Numbered from the stretch's first letter, positions 22,005 to 33,685 are shown. The stretch: DNA of 64,000 nt from Anastrepha obliqua (GCF_027943255.1 NC_072896.1:118699879-118763878), one strand, 5' to 3'. Numbers and translations are program-made. The notes: generated by a model not told the origin, from the sequence alone.

Positions 22005-25000
22005 ATTTGTATTATCTATGGACTATAATCGGGAGGTAGAGAAGAGCTGGGTTTCCCCGCAATACCTTTTGTATAAGCTGCCTTGACGAAAACGAGCCAG
22101 TGGCCATCAGAAGTGACTGTGTAGAAGGCACATTTTTCGCGGTACAGGATTCTTAAGCGCTGACAGAGTTAACTGAGCGCATCGACAGAGTTGAAAATAC
22201 GGCAGTTGATTAGCTTCGTTAACTCCACAGAAGGGATTAAAAAGTATTTGTTGATTTTTTATCAATGCGGTAGCCCAGTGTGGAGCCCAGCTGTAGGCTG
22301 AATGAATTGTTAGCAGCCACCTAACATAACTCAATCTACTAATGGGTTCATTAATAGTACTCTTTTTATAAATATGACTTAATTCAAAAACTTCCTCGAA
22401 TATTTCAAGACATTTTAGGCTTTTTATGCTAAGCAAAACTTTGACATGCAAGACACTTTTCGAAATGTGGGCTCTGATTGCAATAAGGACTTATTCTGTT
22501 CCTTGCCCTTTAGTAGCCTTCTTTGTGTTAAGTGGAAGTTTTAACTAATGTTTTTTTAATGAACCAAAAAAATTGTTTTCATTAAAAAAAACATTATACG
22601 GCTATGGCTTAAATTTCATTTATGCGAGCCGAATGTAGAGTTGAGTCAGTAGATTTTCACATCACGAGGCAGGCGTAAACCTTCAAAGAGCTGTGCTTAG
22701 CGCATTTTGCGGTAGAACAACAAAATGGGGACAGTTATTGGTTGCTACATTCGACGTCCCATCTCTGATACCTTCGGTAGTTCAACGAACAGTGGGCGAA
22801 AGATGAGTTATGTATGCTTTCCTTCCTTGAATCTATGGTATTTTAAATTTTTCAGTGTGGTAACCAGCCAACACCTTCAAATTAGTTATTTACTCCTTTG
22901 TGTTTCATTTTTGTAATTTCGTTATAAATATTTTTTTCTACTTTTTTGAATTGAAATTATAGCACTACAACTACAACTATCTGCCAGTCAAGACAGGATA
23001 TCGCACCATTTCACGCAAGCAACAGAAGCAACTCATTCGCGAAATCAAATAACCCTATAACAACAAGCATGAGAAAAAATAGACTACAAAAATAAAAAAT
23101 AGTGTCTTAAAGGGAACTAACAACTCCGACAATCAAAACCAACAACAACACCGCAAACAACAAGCAATCACAGACGATTAGCGAATTAAATAAATGAAAT
23201 TGCCTCAACGCAGATATGCACAACAGCAAATCCAAGTATGCATGTAAATCACAGCAACAATGATAACAGCAACAATCAACAACTGCAGTAACGCCTGCAA
23301 CATCAAAAGGTATATCCGTAGGTGAGTCCACTTGCAAACATATAAATATATATGTATACTTACACACACATACATGTATCGTAAGTAAAAGTGGTGAATA
23401 CATAACCACATCCGACGCCAAGGATGAGTCATAGCTGCGGTATGAGGAGTCGATAAGTTCGCGAAATTGCAATGGCAAAAGTAGCGGCGCTGGCGGTGGC
23501 GGTGGCGCATTTCATTGTCTGGTTGGCGCGTGTAAAAGTTTCGCGAAAACGGAAAGCATTTTGCGGAAAGCAGAAAGTAATAAGAAAAAAATATAAAGAT
23601 TTGGAAAAAACCCACGTACAACAACCGGGCAATCAGCCAGACACAACCCAACAGCAAAACAGCAAAAGCCAATTGCAACGCGGCTACAACAAACAACAAC
23701 AAATCTTACCATACATATGCATCATAGACTGTGCACGCGGCGGTAGAACGGCCGGCATTCATCCAGCTGTTGCCTGATTGACGTCGCTGCTGCCCGGTTG
23801 CCCGGTTGCCTGGCTGCCTGTCCAACTCATTCATCTACGCTTTGTTGCCAACCGGCAGCGACAATAACACCGCAGCACCACCGATACAACTTCGGCAGTT
23901 CCAGCAGTGCTGAATTGCGGGCGGGCGAAGAACGCAGAATGTGGCTGGCTGAAGAATTCTCAATTAAATTGTGGCAATGCAATGCAAATTTACGAAAAAA
24001 AACTTGTTCGCGTATTGGCGTAGTTTTTTATTACCAATTTTTTTGTCTTCAGTTTTCAGTTTTCAGTATAGTAATAATGAACATAATTGCTGATTGCAAC
24101 AATGAATGGTGATGGGTGGGTGGAAGAGAAGGAGCAGAGCGGCAGGGTGCATGAAAACGTCTGCACAACGTTTGGCGAGTTGTCAATGCTTGGGTTATTA
24201 TAAGTATATTGTTAACTTTTTGTTTGTGTTGGTATTGTCATTTTATTTTGCTTTTTTTGCATCATTACCACCGACATGATTAGTTAAGAAAGCTATTAAC
24301 GCTGGCGTTTTTTTGCGAGGTGGGTGTAAATAGATTCGCTAATGACTGCAGCTATTTATAAAGTGGTGTATATTCTTATAGAAAATGAAAAAAAAAAAAT
24401 TAATATCTTAAAAAGAGTTGGTACTCTGAAGCGATGAGTTCTGGTTTTCATTTATTTCACCCCTCAAACCAGATAATTATTTTTAAGTTCAAACAAAGAC
24501 GTTGGCTGCTCCTTCTATGTTCAATTTGGCTAGGACCAAATTTTGATAGGAAAAATACGCATTAATCTTGTCTGTTAAATAAAAAAAAAAAGTTGTGCCC
24601 AAATTGCTTTGAAAGAGTAGCTGTAGTGTTATTTAAAAATTACAAAAAATTACAAATGGCCTGTTAATATGGAGGTTATGAAAAATATTTGTATCAGTGC
24701 TTTTTTCCATTTCATTTTAGCTACACCCAAAATTTTTTTAATTTCCGTTTACTTTTACATATTTTTTATTATTTTGAATAAATGATTTTTGATAACATTT
24801 TTAAGAAGGACTAAAGAGCTACTATAAAAAAAAATTAATCGCTCCAGGTCGGAGCATAGAAAGACAGGGGAATCTCCGAAAACCTCCCATTTGAAGAACA
24901 CTAGGACCTTATGCGAAATCATTTAAAAATATTTGAAATTTTATAAATCGTATTTTGAAATATTTCCTAAATCTTTACCTTTATTTCGAGCTATACAACT

Positions 25001-25900
25001 TGAAAATCCGCTTGATTGTTCTGGTTTTATAAGCAAGATTGTAAAAATGTTACTAATTCCATGGATAAAATAGAACTAAAATATATTTACATCTTTAATT
25101 CGAAAAAAAAATTTAATTTATTTATTATCTACTATTTATCTGTTATCTATGTCTATTATGAAATATTAAAATAGTACAATTTTTTTTTTTGTCATTTTGC
25201 TGCGCTGTGATATTGAACAAAAATGGTGAATATGTTGTAAATTATTGTTTATTATTATTTGAAAAATAGCCTTTAAATGAAAGAACAATTTTACCCAATA
25301 AAAGCTATTTTATAATCAAATTGTCTTCCAAAAAGTTTTTAATTTTTTATTTCCTTAGTTTTTGCCATCAAATTATATTACACATATAAGAAATTAAACT
25401 TAAACAAAAACTTTTTTTTAACTCAGTTTGGCTTCTATACTTCATCTTTCCTATAAATATTAAAAAAATTAATCCAGAGCAGTGCGAGGTATAATTCTCT
25501 ACTTCTTTGCAAATTTAGAAAGGTTCATTTACATTTAATTCAATTCCTTTTAAAAAAATTTACCCATCCCTCAGATATCTCTTGAATAATCATGAAAGAA
25601 GCGAGAGTGTGAAGAGGAGAACTGGTTTCAGAAAGAGTAAGAAACATTTCCCAATTGAGCACCGCTGGCCAGAATGCCTGAGTTGACCAATAAATCCAAA
25701 TCCCATTCAATAGATTCGAAACTTTTCGAAAACTTGAATAGAGAATTCATTGAACACGACAGCGCAGAAATATGTACGCGAAAAGTCGTTCGAATACCTC
25801 AAAATGCTGATTTCTTGGTCCTTTTGACAACGCCAAATAGCCAAGGTATTAACTGGGCGAAACAAGACTAAAATTTGACTGCAATTGATTGGTAAAAAAA
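22005..25900. other. No gene recognised; CAA/CAG-rich unique stretch
   Basis: At 22960-24000 the DNA is GC-richer with many CAA and CAG triplets and open frames on both strands (23107-24112) that overlap. The style resembles long untranslated exons or intronic enhancers of fly genes. No domain, splice-bounded exon or conserved protein could be recognised. The flanks (22005-22950, 24120-25880) are AT-rich with no repeat match. Confidence 0.35.
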
Positions 25901-27705
25901 TATTTTCCTCGACGATTCCAAATGCAATCTTTTTGATGCCAACAGTCACGGCAGAGTGGGGCGGTATCTCCATCCACCGGCAGGTGAGTAGAGGCACTCC
26001 GCAAGGTGGGGTTCTCTCACCATTCCTCTGCGTTGTTGTTTTAAATGACCTGTTGGAGGAGCTGGTGAAGGGGGGCTGCAGGGTAATTGCCTACGCGGAT
26101 GACGTGGCACTAATTGTTAGAGGAATATTTTTGGACACTCTGTACAACTTGATGCAGGGATATCTGAATGCAGTTATTAGGTGGGCAACGGATTGCGGCC
26201 TGTCGGTGAATCCTCTTAAGACGGAGCTCGTCCTATTTACGAGGAAACATAAAACACCCAGAGCTCAGCTTCCCTCACTAGGGGGCGCTCCTCTGATGCT
26301 TTCTGACAAGGTGAAGTACCTAGGTATTATCCTTGACAGCAAGCTTACATGGAAGCCCAATATTGAGGAAAGAGTGAGGAAGGCAACAATCGCCTTGTAT
26401 GAGTGCAAGGGCGCAATTGGCAAAAGATGGGGCCTTTCGCCTAGAGTTGTTTTCTGGCTATATAATACTATTGTAAAGCCTATCTTGTTATATGGATTCA
26501 TAGTCTGGTGGAACTCACTAGAGAAGACGACATTGGTGAAGAAGCAGGAGAGAGTTCAGAGGTCGGCACTCATTGGAATCAGTGGGGCGCTTCGAACGAC
26601 TCCTACTCTGGCGCTTAACGCAATGTTAAATGTGGTACCCGTAGACATCGCAGGCAGAATTGCCGCTACACGTACCGCAATCAGACTGAGGGGCTGGAGC
26701 TACCTCACTTATGGGCACTCAAGCATCCTTAGAAACTTCGAGTTCATCCCTCTGTCAACAGACCAGTGCATACCTTCGTTTAGTCCAACTGGAACATTCT
26801 CCACTCTCATCCCGTCAAGGGACGAGTGGACGGAGGGCTACACTTGGGGGCAGGGCCTGGTGAACTTGTTCACGGATGGATCGAAGTTGGAAGGAAAGGT
26901 TGGCGGAGGAGTCTTTTGCGAGAGGCTCCCCATCAGACTAAAATTCAGGTTACCGGACCACTGCAGTGTGTTCCAGGCAGAGGTAGCCGCATTCAAGGAG
27001 GCAGCTGATTGACTGCTCAAATGCGTACTAACAGTCAAGAAAGTAAATATTTACTCCGACAGCCAAGCGGCAGTAAGGGTCCTCGGGTATATGACGGTGC
27101 ACTCGGAATTGGTCAAGGAATGCTTGACCTCACTTTCGACTGCGTCCGAATTCTTTGACATCAGCCTCATCTGGGTTCCCGGTCACAGCGACATTGCGGG
27201 AAACTGTGAGGCGGATGAGCTGGCCAGACAAGGGACATGTGAGGTGATTTCCCAGCGAAGGGAGAAAATTGGGATCCCCCTTACTACCTGCGGTCTGCTC
27301 CTGGAAAGATGGGCATCGCGCCAACTCAGCGAGCGCTGGGCAAATACACAAACGTGTAAGGTCACGAAATCCTTCTGGCCACGTGTGGACTGGAGGCGCT
27401 CGGGCGAGCTTCTGAGGCTGACAAAATATCAGCTCTCCAATCTAGTGGGTTCTCACACAGGACACAATGCGCGAGGAATGCATGCTGTGAGACTTGGAAT
27501 CACCTCGAGTCCTTTTTGCGCTGGATGTATGGAGGATGAGGTGGAATTATCTCAGCACCTTCTCCTTAGCTGCCCTGCTCTGGCAGGGCTAAAATCCAGG
27601 CATCTTGGCTCTTACTTCTTTGCTACGCCTGCTGATATAGCTGGCGCTGACATTAAAAATCTGATGAATTTCATCAGCAGCACAAAGCGGTTGACGCAAA
27701 CATAG
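25885..27705 (+). pseudogene. LINE ORF2: reverse transcriptase (part), RNase H and zinc knuckle
   Basis: The first frame (from 25885; about the first 20 codons are probably flanking DNA) carries 'RGTPQGGVLSP' at residues 37-46 and the catalytic 'YADD' at 70-73, followed by the thumb region. RNase H begins with 'LFTDGSK' (Asp331) and 'FQAEVAA' (Glu366). An in-frame TGA at 27009-27011 breaks the frame. It then resumes with 'IYSDSQAAV' (third acid), 'WVPGHSDIAGN' and 'EADELARQG' (fourth acid). The C-terminus has a C-x2-C-x9-H-x4-C knuckle, then 'LGSYFF', and a natural stop at 27703-27705. Except for the TGA and the missing N-terminal half (endonuclease and RT fingers), the frame is open for 600 codons. 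This makes it one of the youngest elements here. Confidence 0.9.
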
Positions 27706-27890
27706 TCATCGTTCGTAATCCGCACACTCCTAACCATCCCATCACCACCTCTCCCCGCCCTCTCTCTGGATCCCATCGGTCTTTCCCTTTCACCTCACCT
27801 CACAATGGTATCACAAAGGACGAATCTCTCTTCGTCCAAGTGCGCTCACTCCCTGGGCAACCATACCAACCTAACCTAACCTAACCGATT
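25930..27890 (+). mobile_element. RNase H-bearing non-LTR retrotransposon (I/R1 group), 5'-truncated
   Basis: This has the C-terminal half of ORF2, a 3' untranslated region of about 160 bases and a tail containing 'cctaacctaacctaacc' (about 27870-27886). The 5' break is near 25930, where the protein pattern begins inside the reverse transcriptase. No poly-A tail is seen; a short tandem repeat at the 3' end is known for several clades in the I/R1 group. The clade is inferred from the RNase H domain plus a C-terminal CCHC region, and I/R1/Loa cannot be separated by eye. Confidence 0.85.
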
Positions 27891-27993
27891 CCAACAGTAC
27901 GAGCTGCTTTTGCCATTATAGTGTTAGGTCTAATATGATACACGGAACAAAATAAATCGTGATAAACCGCAAGTTTATTGGTATTCGGATATA

Positions 27994-29215
27994 CGAGCTG
28001 TGTTCAAAAAGTATCGCGAATTTTGAATTTTCACAGGTTATGTAAGTATATTCAATTTTTTTGGCGATATGTTGGTACTCATGTCTCTCACTTATGCCGA
28101 CGAGTTCAGCTATTTTGAATGTTCAGTTAATTGTTGACAGCTGTTTTGCTTGCACGTATTTCGGCTCGTCTTCGATTTTTACCTATTCAAGAAGATGGAT
28201 CAAAGAACCTGTATCAAATTGTGTGTGAAAAACGAAATTATGTGCGCGGATGCATTCCGAATGTTGAATGTGTCATACGGAGAAGCTATAGTACTTTGCA
28301 CTAAAGCAACGTTTATCGGTGGTACGAAATGTTCTCAGAAGGCTGAGAAGATGTGAACGACGAAAAGCATGCCGGACGCCCGAGCACTTCAACAACACAC
28401 GAAAAAATTGATGAAGTGAAGAAAATGGTATTGGCCAATCGTCGATTCACCGTTAGAAAAGTTGTTGAGGTCATTTCGTGCCATTCGATTTTTTTCAATG
28501 ATTTGGGCATGAGACGGGTCGCCGCAAAATTTGTACCAAAACTGCTCAATTTCGAACAAAAGCAGCATCGCATGAACATTGCTAATGAGATGTTGGACTC
28601 TGTGCGCGACGACCCAAATTTGCTCCAGATGGTCATAGCTGGTGACGAATCGTGGGCTTATGCGTATGACGTGGAAACCAAAGCTCAAACATCTCAATGG
28701 AAGCTGCCGCACAAACCAAGAGCGAAAAAAGCGCGTCAAGTCAAGAATGTAAAAGTTTTGTTTACCGTTTCCTTCGATTGCAGGGGCGTTGTGCATCATG
28801 AGTTCTTGCCACAGAGTAAAACGTTCAATAAGGAATATTACCTGCAAGTTATGCGCAATTTGCGCGGATCAATCCGCCAGAAATGCCCGGATTTGTGGAA
28901 GAACAAAACTTGGATCCTGCATCACGATAACGCCCCTGCTCACACATCGTTGCTTGTGCGCGACTTTTTGGCCAAAAACAACACACTGATGATGCCACAG
29001 CGACCGTATTCCCCAGATCTGGCCCCCCTGTGACTTTTTCTTGTTCCCGAAACTAAAGAGGCCCATGAAAAGACGCTACGCTACGATTGACGAGATAAAG
29101 ACGGCATCGAAGGAGGAGCTGAACAAGATAAAAAAAAAAATTATTTTTTGAAGTTCTGAAGATGGAAAAAAACGTTGGCACAAGTGTTCTTACTCTTTCT
29201 GAATATTCTTATAAA
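27994..29215 (+). mobile_element. Second mariner element, right end missing
   Basis: The left end 'cgagctgtgttcaaaaagta' follows TA at 27992-27993 and has the look of a mariner inverted repeat. No complement of it is found to the right of the transposase, so the right end is lost. Just past the remains, at 29279, TA is followed by 'cgaggtggttcaataagttt', a similar but different mariner-type end in the same orientation. That may be the left end of a further truncated element. Confidence 0.7.
28194..29149 (+). pseudogene. Mariner transposase (DD34D type), several frameshifts
   Basis: The start is ATG 28194 ('MDQRTCIKLCVKNEI'), the N-terminal helix-turn-helix side. The frame is broken around 28290-28350, where the second helix-turn-helix lead-in is damaged. 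It recovers as 'AGRPSTSTTHEKIDEVKKMV' and runs open for about 220 codons with 'VIAGDESW' (first Asp, residue 98 of that frame) and 'LHHDNAPAH' (second Asp, residue 192). At 29027-29035 an extra C in a C-run converts the expected reading of 'PDLAP.DFF' into a TGA stop. The third Asp is present in the shifted frame, giving the 34-residue spacing. A further disruption at an A-run near 29130 removes the C-terminus. It is not functional, but its residues are well kept. Confidence 0.85.
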
Positions 29216-29339
29216 AATTGCTTCCTATGCAGTCTAATGAGTGAAATCGTATTCCAGAAATGTCGGTAATACATGTACGAGGTGGTTCAATAAGTTTTGC
29301 GGTTCGATAAGAGAAACACAAAATGTTGGAAAAAGTACC

Positions 29340-30111
29340 AAAAAAATATTTTTGATTTATGAAGTTTTTTATTTTTATAAAAGAAAAAAGACGAAAAATA
29401 TGTAGCATGAAAAATATAGCGAATATTGTAGAACGTAAAAGTGACTGGATTGTGTGAGCACAAGTGTATGTCTGTCATAGTACTCGTAATTAAGAAAGCT
29501 GTATTTCTTTCAAACAACCACAAACCTTATGTAGAATGACTGCTGCACCTAACTGAACTAATGAAAAAATTCACATTGAAGCTCTTATTTTTTTCGACGA
29601 AAACAGCAAATACGGCAGTTACTTTACATATCAAAATAATTCCTGACTAAAACCGCAATTTTCTTATTTACCTACGAAGTTGTTATTTGATCCCAAAAGT
29701 GTGCCTGCAGCATCAAGCGGCAAATAAACCCTAGCGGCTGCTTCCGGTGGATGCCAAAACAAAAGCAATGGAAGTTAAAACCAATAACAGCCAAGCACCT
29801 TTTTCAGAAAAAAAACACAAAATATCACAAAAAAATAAAAAAAACACATATATAGATGGAGGCAGCGTCCAGCAACAAAACAAGCATTAGACACATGTCA
29901 AAGATATCAAATTATAAAACAAATGAAACTCCAGGAAGCGATGCCAAGAACGAGGCAGCACCCGAAGCGAGTGAATGGCGGAATATGGCTACAGTTTGGT
30001 TCTTAAGTAAAAACTCCTTTTCTGCAGCACATATTTTTTTAATGCTCTATTTGGGCAAGTATTCATAAAAATGTGGACGTTTGTGCGCCTGCAATAGTCA
30101 ATTGAACTCAC
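29340..30111 (-). other. Presumed intron downstream of the host exon
   Basis: It follows the splice donor of the exon at 30112-31541 on the minus strand. It holds AT-rich DNA, and a + strand frame at 29856-30068 without domain content. No acceptor-bounded coding piece with a convincing continuation of the membrane protein was recognised here. Confidence 0.4.
30106..30111 (-). promoter_or_regulatory. Splice donor
   Basis: On the minus strand the exon ends ACAG and the intron begins GTGAGT, a full match to the donor consensus. Without splicing the frame would read only four more codons, to a stop. Confidence 0.75.
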
Positions 30112-31354
30112 CTGTCGTATCCATGTAAACAATTAATATGCTGAAAACAATCGCGAACGATAGAATACACAGCAGAATTGGCAGAAGTTGACGATATCGA
30201 GACGGACCGAGTAGTATTGGATCAAATTTCTGTGACTTTTTACATCCGCCTGACGACGACGACGACGCCGCCGCTGCTGCTGCTGCAGCCGCCGCCGCCT
30301 TAGACGTTGACGACGATGCCTTTGTATGATGCGAGTGTTGGTGATGTTGATGTTGGAGATGTGGATGATGATGGTGATGAAGATGGTTGCAACTCTTATC
30401 GCTATCGCTGCTGCCGCCACAGCAACCACCCGCTAGCGATTTTTGGCAGCAATTGCTGCTATTGTATTGATTTTGGTGTTTTTGAAAGTGTGGTGCAAGT
30501 CTTGTCGGCGTTGAAAGTGGCGAAGATACTGTGCTGGCCGATGGTGAGCTCAAAACGCTGCTTAAACCACTGACACAACCATCACTGATGGCGTGTATGG
30601 GTGAGGCATGCGGGTCGGCTGTATAATAATCGCCACTATCGTGATGAGGCTGCCGGCTATTACAGCTGGCGTGTGCTGCTGCTGTTCGACTAAGGCGATG
30701 CTGCAAGTGATCCGGCTCATCCATGGATTTCGAAGTGTATGATTGTGGTTGTTGTTGCTGTTGTGATGAGACAGCGCCACCTGCAGCTGACCACCGCAAC
30801 GACGACGGCGTACAGTCTACACAGTCTTTGGTGTTTCTTGATCTACTGCTTGCACTTCGTATGAAAACATCATCGTCACAATTGAGATCGATATCATCGA
30901 TATATGCCAAAACCATCCGATCCACATCGACACCATCAGCATTGTAGGCGAATTTGTTGTCCAACACATCCACATTGTGTGCGTGGCTGGCTGGTGCAAA
31001 GGTTAGCACTGGCGATGCACGTGGAAACGCGTTAGTAAAATGCTGCTGCTGCTGCTCCTCCTGTTCCACAGTGCTGGTGTCGGCGGCGTCGACTGCACGT
31101 GAATTTTTCTTATTTAAGGCATTTGCTGTTGTGGCATTACAATCGAGTTTTGAGGCGTTTTTCGTGGTCGTATATTTGCATGTCGAGCTGGCAGACTTAG
31201 TGGGCGTGCTATGCTCACTGTCAAGTCCAGCTCCGGCCGAGTGATGCCGTCGGTGATGAGCGTGCGTTTTGTTTGAATTCCGGCGCGCTGTGAGCTCGGC
31301 TTGCTGTAATTGCTCGACCGCCAAGTCAGGATGCGCTGAGAATTTCGTAGACAT
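30112..31354 (-). CDS. N-terminal coding exon of a type II membrane protein (partial gene)
   Basis: This is the only convincing host coding sequence. From ATG 31354 (context 'aaatATGtc') it encodes 414 residues and ends in phase 1 at a consensus donor. Residues 1-385 are Ser/Ala/His/Gln/Asp-rich with CAG/CAC-coded homopolymers: a Gln run, a His-rich stretch near residue 330, an Ala12 run followed by Ser5 near 355-372, and an acidic patch '[14 protein letters not shown]'. Near the end comes '[18 protein letters not shown]', then one hydrophobic segment (about 390-410, '[20 protein letters not shown]') followed by 'YMDTT'. A long cytoplasmic N-terminus with basic residues before a single anchor is the layout of type II proteins such as Golgi glycosyltransferases, sulfotransferases or membrane peptidases. 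The lumenal part must be in later exons to the left. I do not recognise the gene. Confidence 0.8.
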
Positions 31355-31541
31355 ATTTTTGCTTTTTGGCTCTTGGCTTTTAGTAGTTTTCTTTTTAGGG
31401 GTGAAGTTTTAGGTAGCAATTTTCGAGGGGAATATTAAAGTTTTCCACTTGAATTTACCAAAAGTAATGTTTTCCGTTTACAGTGACTTATGTAGCACAT
31501 TTTGTATTATTTTGCACATTAATTTTTTTTAATGTTTCAAG
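31355..31541 (-). other. 5' untranslated part of the host exon
   Basis: On the minus strand the stretch runs from the acceptor AG at 31542-31543 to the start codon at 31354. It contains no upstream ATG in frame with the coding sequence. The acceptor implies a non-coding first exon further to the right, which I could not locate. Confidence 0.5.
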
Positions 31542-31560
31542 CTGAAAATAGAAAAAAAAA
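31542..31560 (-). promoter_or_regulatory. Splice acceptor with polypyrimidine tract
   Basis: The minus strand reads nine T, then CTATTTTCAG, before the exon. It is a textbook 3' splice site, about 190 bases upstream of the start codon. Confidence 0.65.
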
Positions 31561-31713
31561 ATACGAAAGATATTAGTAAGCAACTTGGGGGAGAATGCAA
31601 AGAAATGCACATAAAAAAGCAGATTCTACAAAATAAGGGATTTGAAGTTTTAATTTATATGTCTTTAACTTTTGTGGGTTTTGTTAAAGAATGAAATAAG
31701 GAGATACAAAATG

Positions 31714-32200
31714 AATCATCCTTTTTTCTGAATAAAATAATTATTTTGAGCGATGAGTCATTTGAAACTTGCACTTTTGAACTAAAATTCAATAAGCAAT
31801 AAAACTGCGTGCCCACTTTTTCTTTTTTTTTTTAATTTTGAAATTCTCATTAAAAATGTTTAAATTTTGATTACAAATTTTTAAATTTTGATTAAAATTT
31901 GAAGCATTTTTATAAATCTTGTACGAAGTGTGAAACTAATCATCCTTTTTTTCTAAATAAAAAAATAATTTTTAGTGATGAGTCATTGAAACTTGCACTT
32001 TGTTGAAGTAAAATTTAATAAGCAATGAAATTGCGTACCCAATTTCTTTTTTTTTTTAATTTTGTAATTGTGATTAAAAATGTTTAAATTTTGATTAAAA
32101 ATGTTTAATTTTGATTACAAACTTTTAAAATTTGATTAAAAATGTTTAAATTTTGATGAAAATTTGCCGAATTTTTATAAATCTTGTACAAAGTGTGCAA
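31714..32200. repeat. Tandem duplication of about 225-260 bases
   Basis: Unit 1 begins near 31712 with 'aatcatccttttttctgaat' and unit 2 near 31940 with 'aatcatcctttttttctaaa'. Each then has 'gatgagtcat', 'gaaacttgcactt', 'caataagcaat' or its variant, 'actgcgtgccca' or 'ttgcgtaccca', a T-run, and repeats of 'aatgtttaaattttgatta'. Each ends in 'tttttataaatcttgtac.a'. Unit 2 is longer because it has extra copies of the short internal word. Confidence 0.75.
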
Positions 32201-32379
32201 ATTGGATTTTCATAAGATGTTTAGTGGCTTGTTTTTTACTAAATAAAAAATTTTGAAATGATGGAAATCTTTAGTTTGACCTTAACGCGCTTAATTGCTT
32301 GTCTGTCCAATTCACAAGTGTCAAATTTGAAACAACGCCATTTGCAAAACGTGTAAGTCTTCCGATTCGGCGATTAATT

Positions 32380-32396
32380 TTGCGCCACCTTGTATA
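32380..32396 (-). repeat. Probable end of a small inverted-repeat element
   Basis: On the minus strand 'tacaaggtggcgcaaaatta' is a typical Tc1/mariner-style terminus (ACAGGGTGGCGCA in other copies). The end nested in the 12.0-12.5 kb element, on the minus strand 'acagggtggcacagaattat' at 12258-12277, is related. Both are associated with a 'atcatc(T)nctga' word, so one family may link the 12.2 kb and 31.7-32.4 kb sequences. Confidence 0.5.
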
Positions 32397-32944
32397 TATT
32401 TCTATAAAAAATAACTGAAATCAAAGAGTAACTAAATAAATAGTAAAGAATTTATCAGGTTCTGGTGGTTCCATAATTTTGCAACGGAGTATATGTATGA
32501 GCACTGGCATTGCTGCTACAGCAACTATTGCAGAAGTGATTGTAGTTAGAAGGAAGAAGAAAGATATATGTATACATATCTATATATATAAAAATTAAGC
32601 CGAAAAAAAGTGTGCATTTCTCTCCGGTAATCTCAGCAACGCGTGTAAGGAAAACAATGAAAGTTTCACACATTGTTGGTGTTTCTTTGGCAAAGGTTTC
32701 TGTGAAGTTTGGTTGAAATCCGAAAACGCGTGTGTGTGCGGTGCGTCGGTTAAGTGAGTGTGTTTTTGCTATTTGCCGCACGGATTTTTTGTACCGCACA
32801 TAGCATTCATTAGAATTGAATACATTTTGGTCGTGTGTGTCTGGGCCGATTATTATGAAAATTGGTATATATATATATTTTCCCACGGTGAAGGTTAGTA
32901 TAATATGCTTATTGATTCCACTCGCCACCAGGTGGCGCTGCCGA

Positions 32945-33170
32945 AGGCCAAAACGAGGACCCAGGTAACCCTAGGATGTGTTTTTACATTGTGGGTATCA
33001 AATCAAAGCTACTGATGAGTGCTTTAATACAGAGTATTTTTTAGATCTCTGAGTGACCAGGGTCTCGAGATATAGCCGAAAAGGTGGACCAAGGTACCCT
33101 TGGATGTGTTTGTACAATATGGGTATCAGATGGAAGCTGTTGATGAAAGCTTTTAAGTGAAGTAATTTTT
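32945..33170 (+). repeat. Two diverged tandem units inside the Helitron
   Basis: Units start near 32952 and 33080: 'aacgaggacccaggtaaccc' versus 'aaggtggaccaaggtaccct', then 'ggatgtgttt.tacaat.tggg', 'gctactgatga' versus 'gctgttgatga', and a similar end. The period is about 128 bases. They lie upstream of the helicase remnant, in the part of insect Helitrons that is usually non-coding. Confidence 0.6.
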
Positions 33171-33194
33171 ACTGCCCATTTCTGGGATAAAGAA

Positions 33195-33275
33195 AGGAGA
33201 TGGAGCTGGAGATGGAAGAGGAAAAGGAATAGCTACAGGAAGAGGAAGAGGAAGAGGAAGAGAAAGAGGAAGACC
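33195..33275 (+). repeat. Purine tract (GGAAGA)n
   Basis: An imperfect run of GGAAGA and GGAGAT units on the + strand. It is a simple repeat within the Helitron. Confidence 0.75.
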
Positions 33276-33685
33276 ACTTATTATTAAAAATTAAAAAAAA
33301 AAATTTTAAATGTTACATATACGCTTATTATATAATATAAACGTTAATCTGAAGTCAGTTATAGTGAAAAATTCATTGTATCATTGCCGGCGTGATTGGT
33401 GATCGTTTCCTTAATTTTTTTGCAGAAAGGTTATGCTAATATGAGATATTACCTATATCATTCATATATTTACGTATTACCTGTGTACTCACAAATATAC
33501 GGTTGAAGCAAATATATGTCAGTTTTTTTACTTCGCCTGGAAAAGTTTATATAAATTTAAGAAGAGTAAATAGAACTTATTTTATATCAGACTTCACGCA
33601 AAAAAGCCATTTGCACCTGAACACATAGCTGGGTTAAAGCGGGGGGGAATAGAACAGTTCTCTTCTCCTTCTCCGCTTTTTCGCA

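Noticed and set aside
23107..24112. Multiple frames on both strands suggesting a small gene
   Set aside because: CAA/CAG-type composition keeps several frames open at once. None has a recognisable domain or splice-bounded ends.
30307..31244. + strand frames of 74-96 codons across the host exon
   Set aside because: They are the antisense of CAG/CAC/GCN repeats in the minus-strand coding exon.
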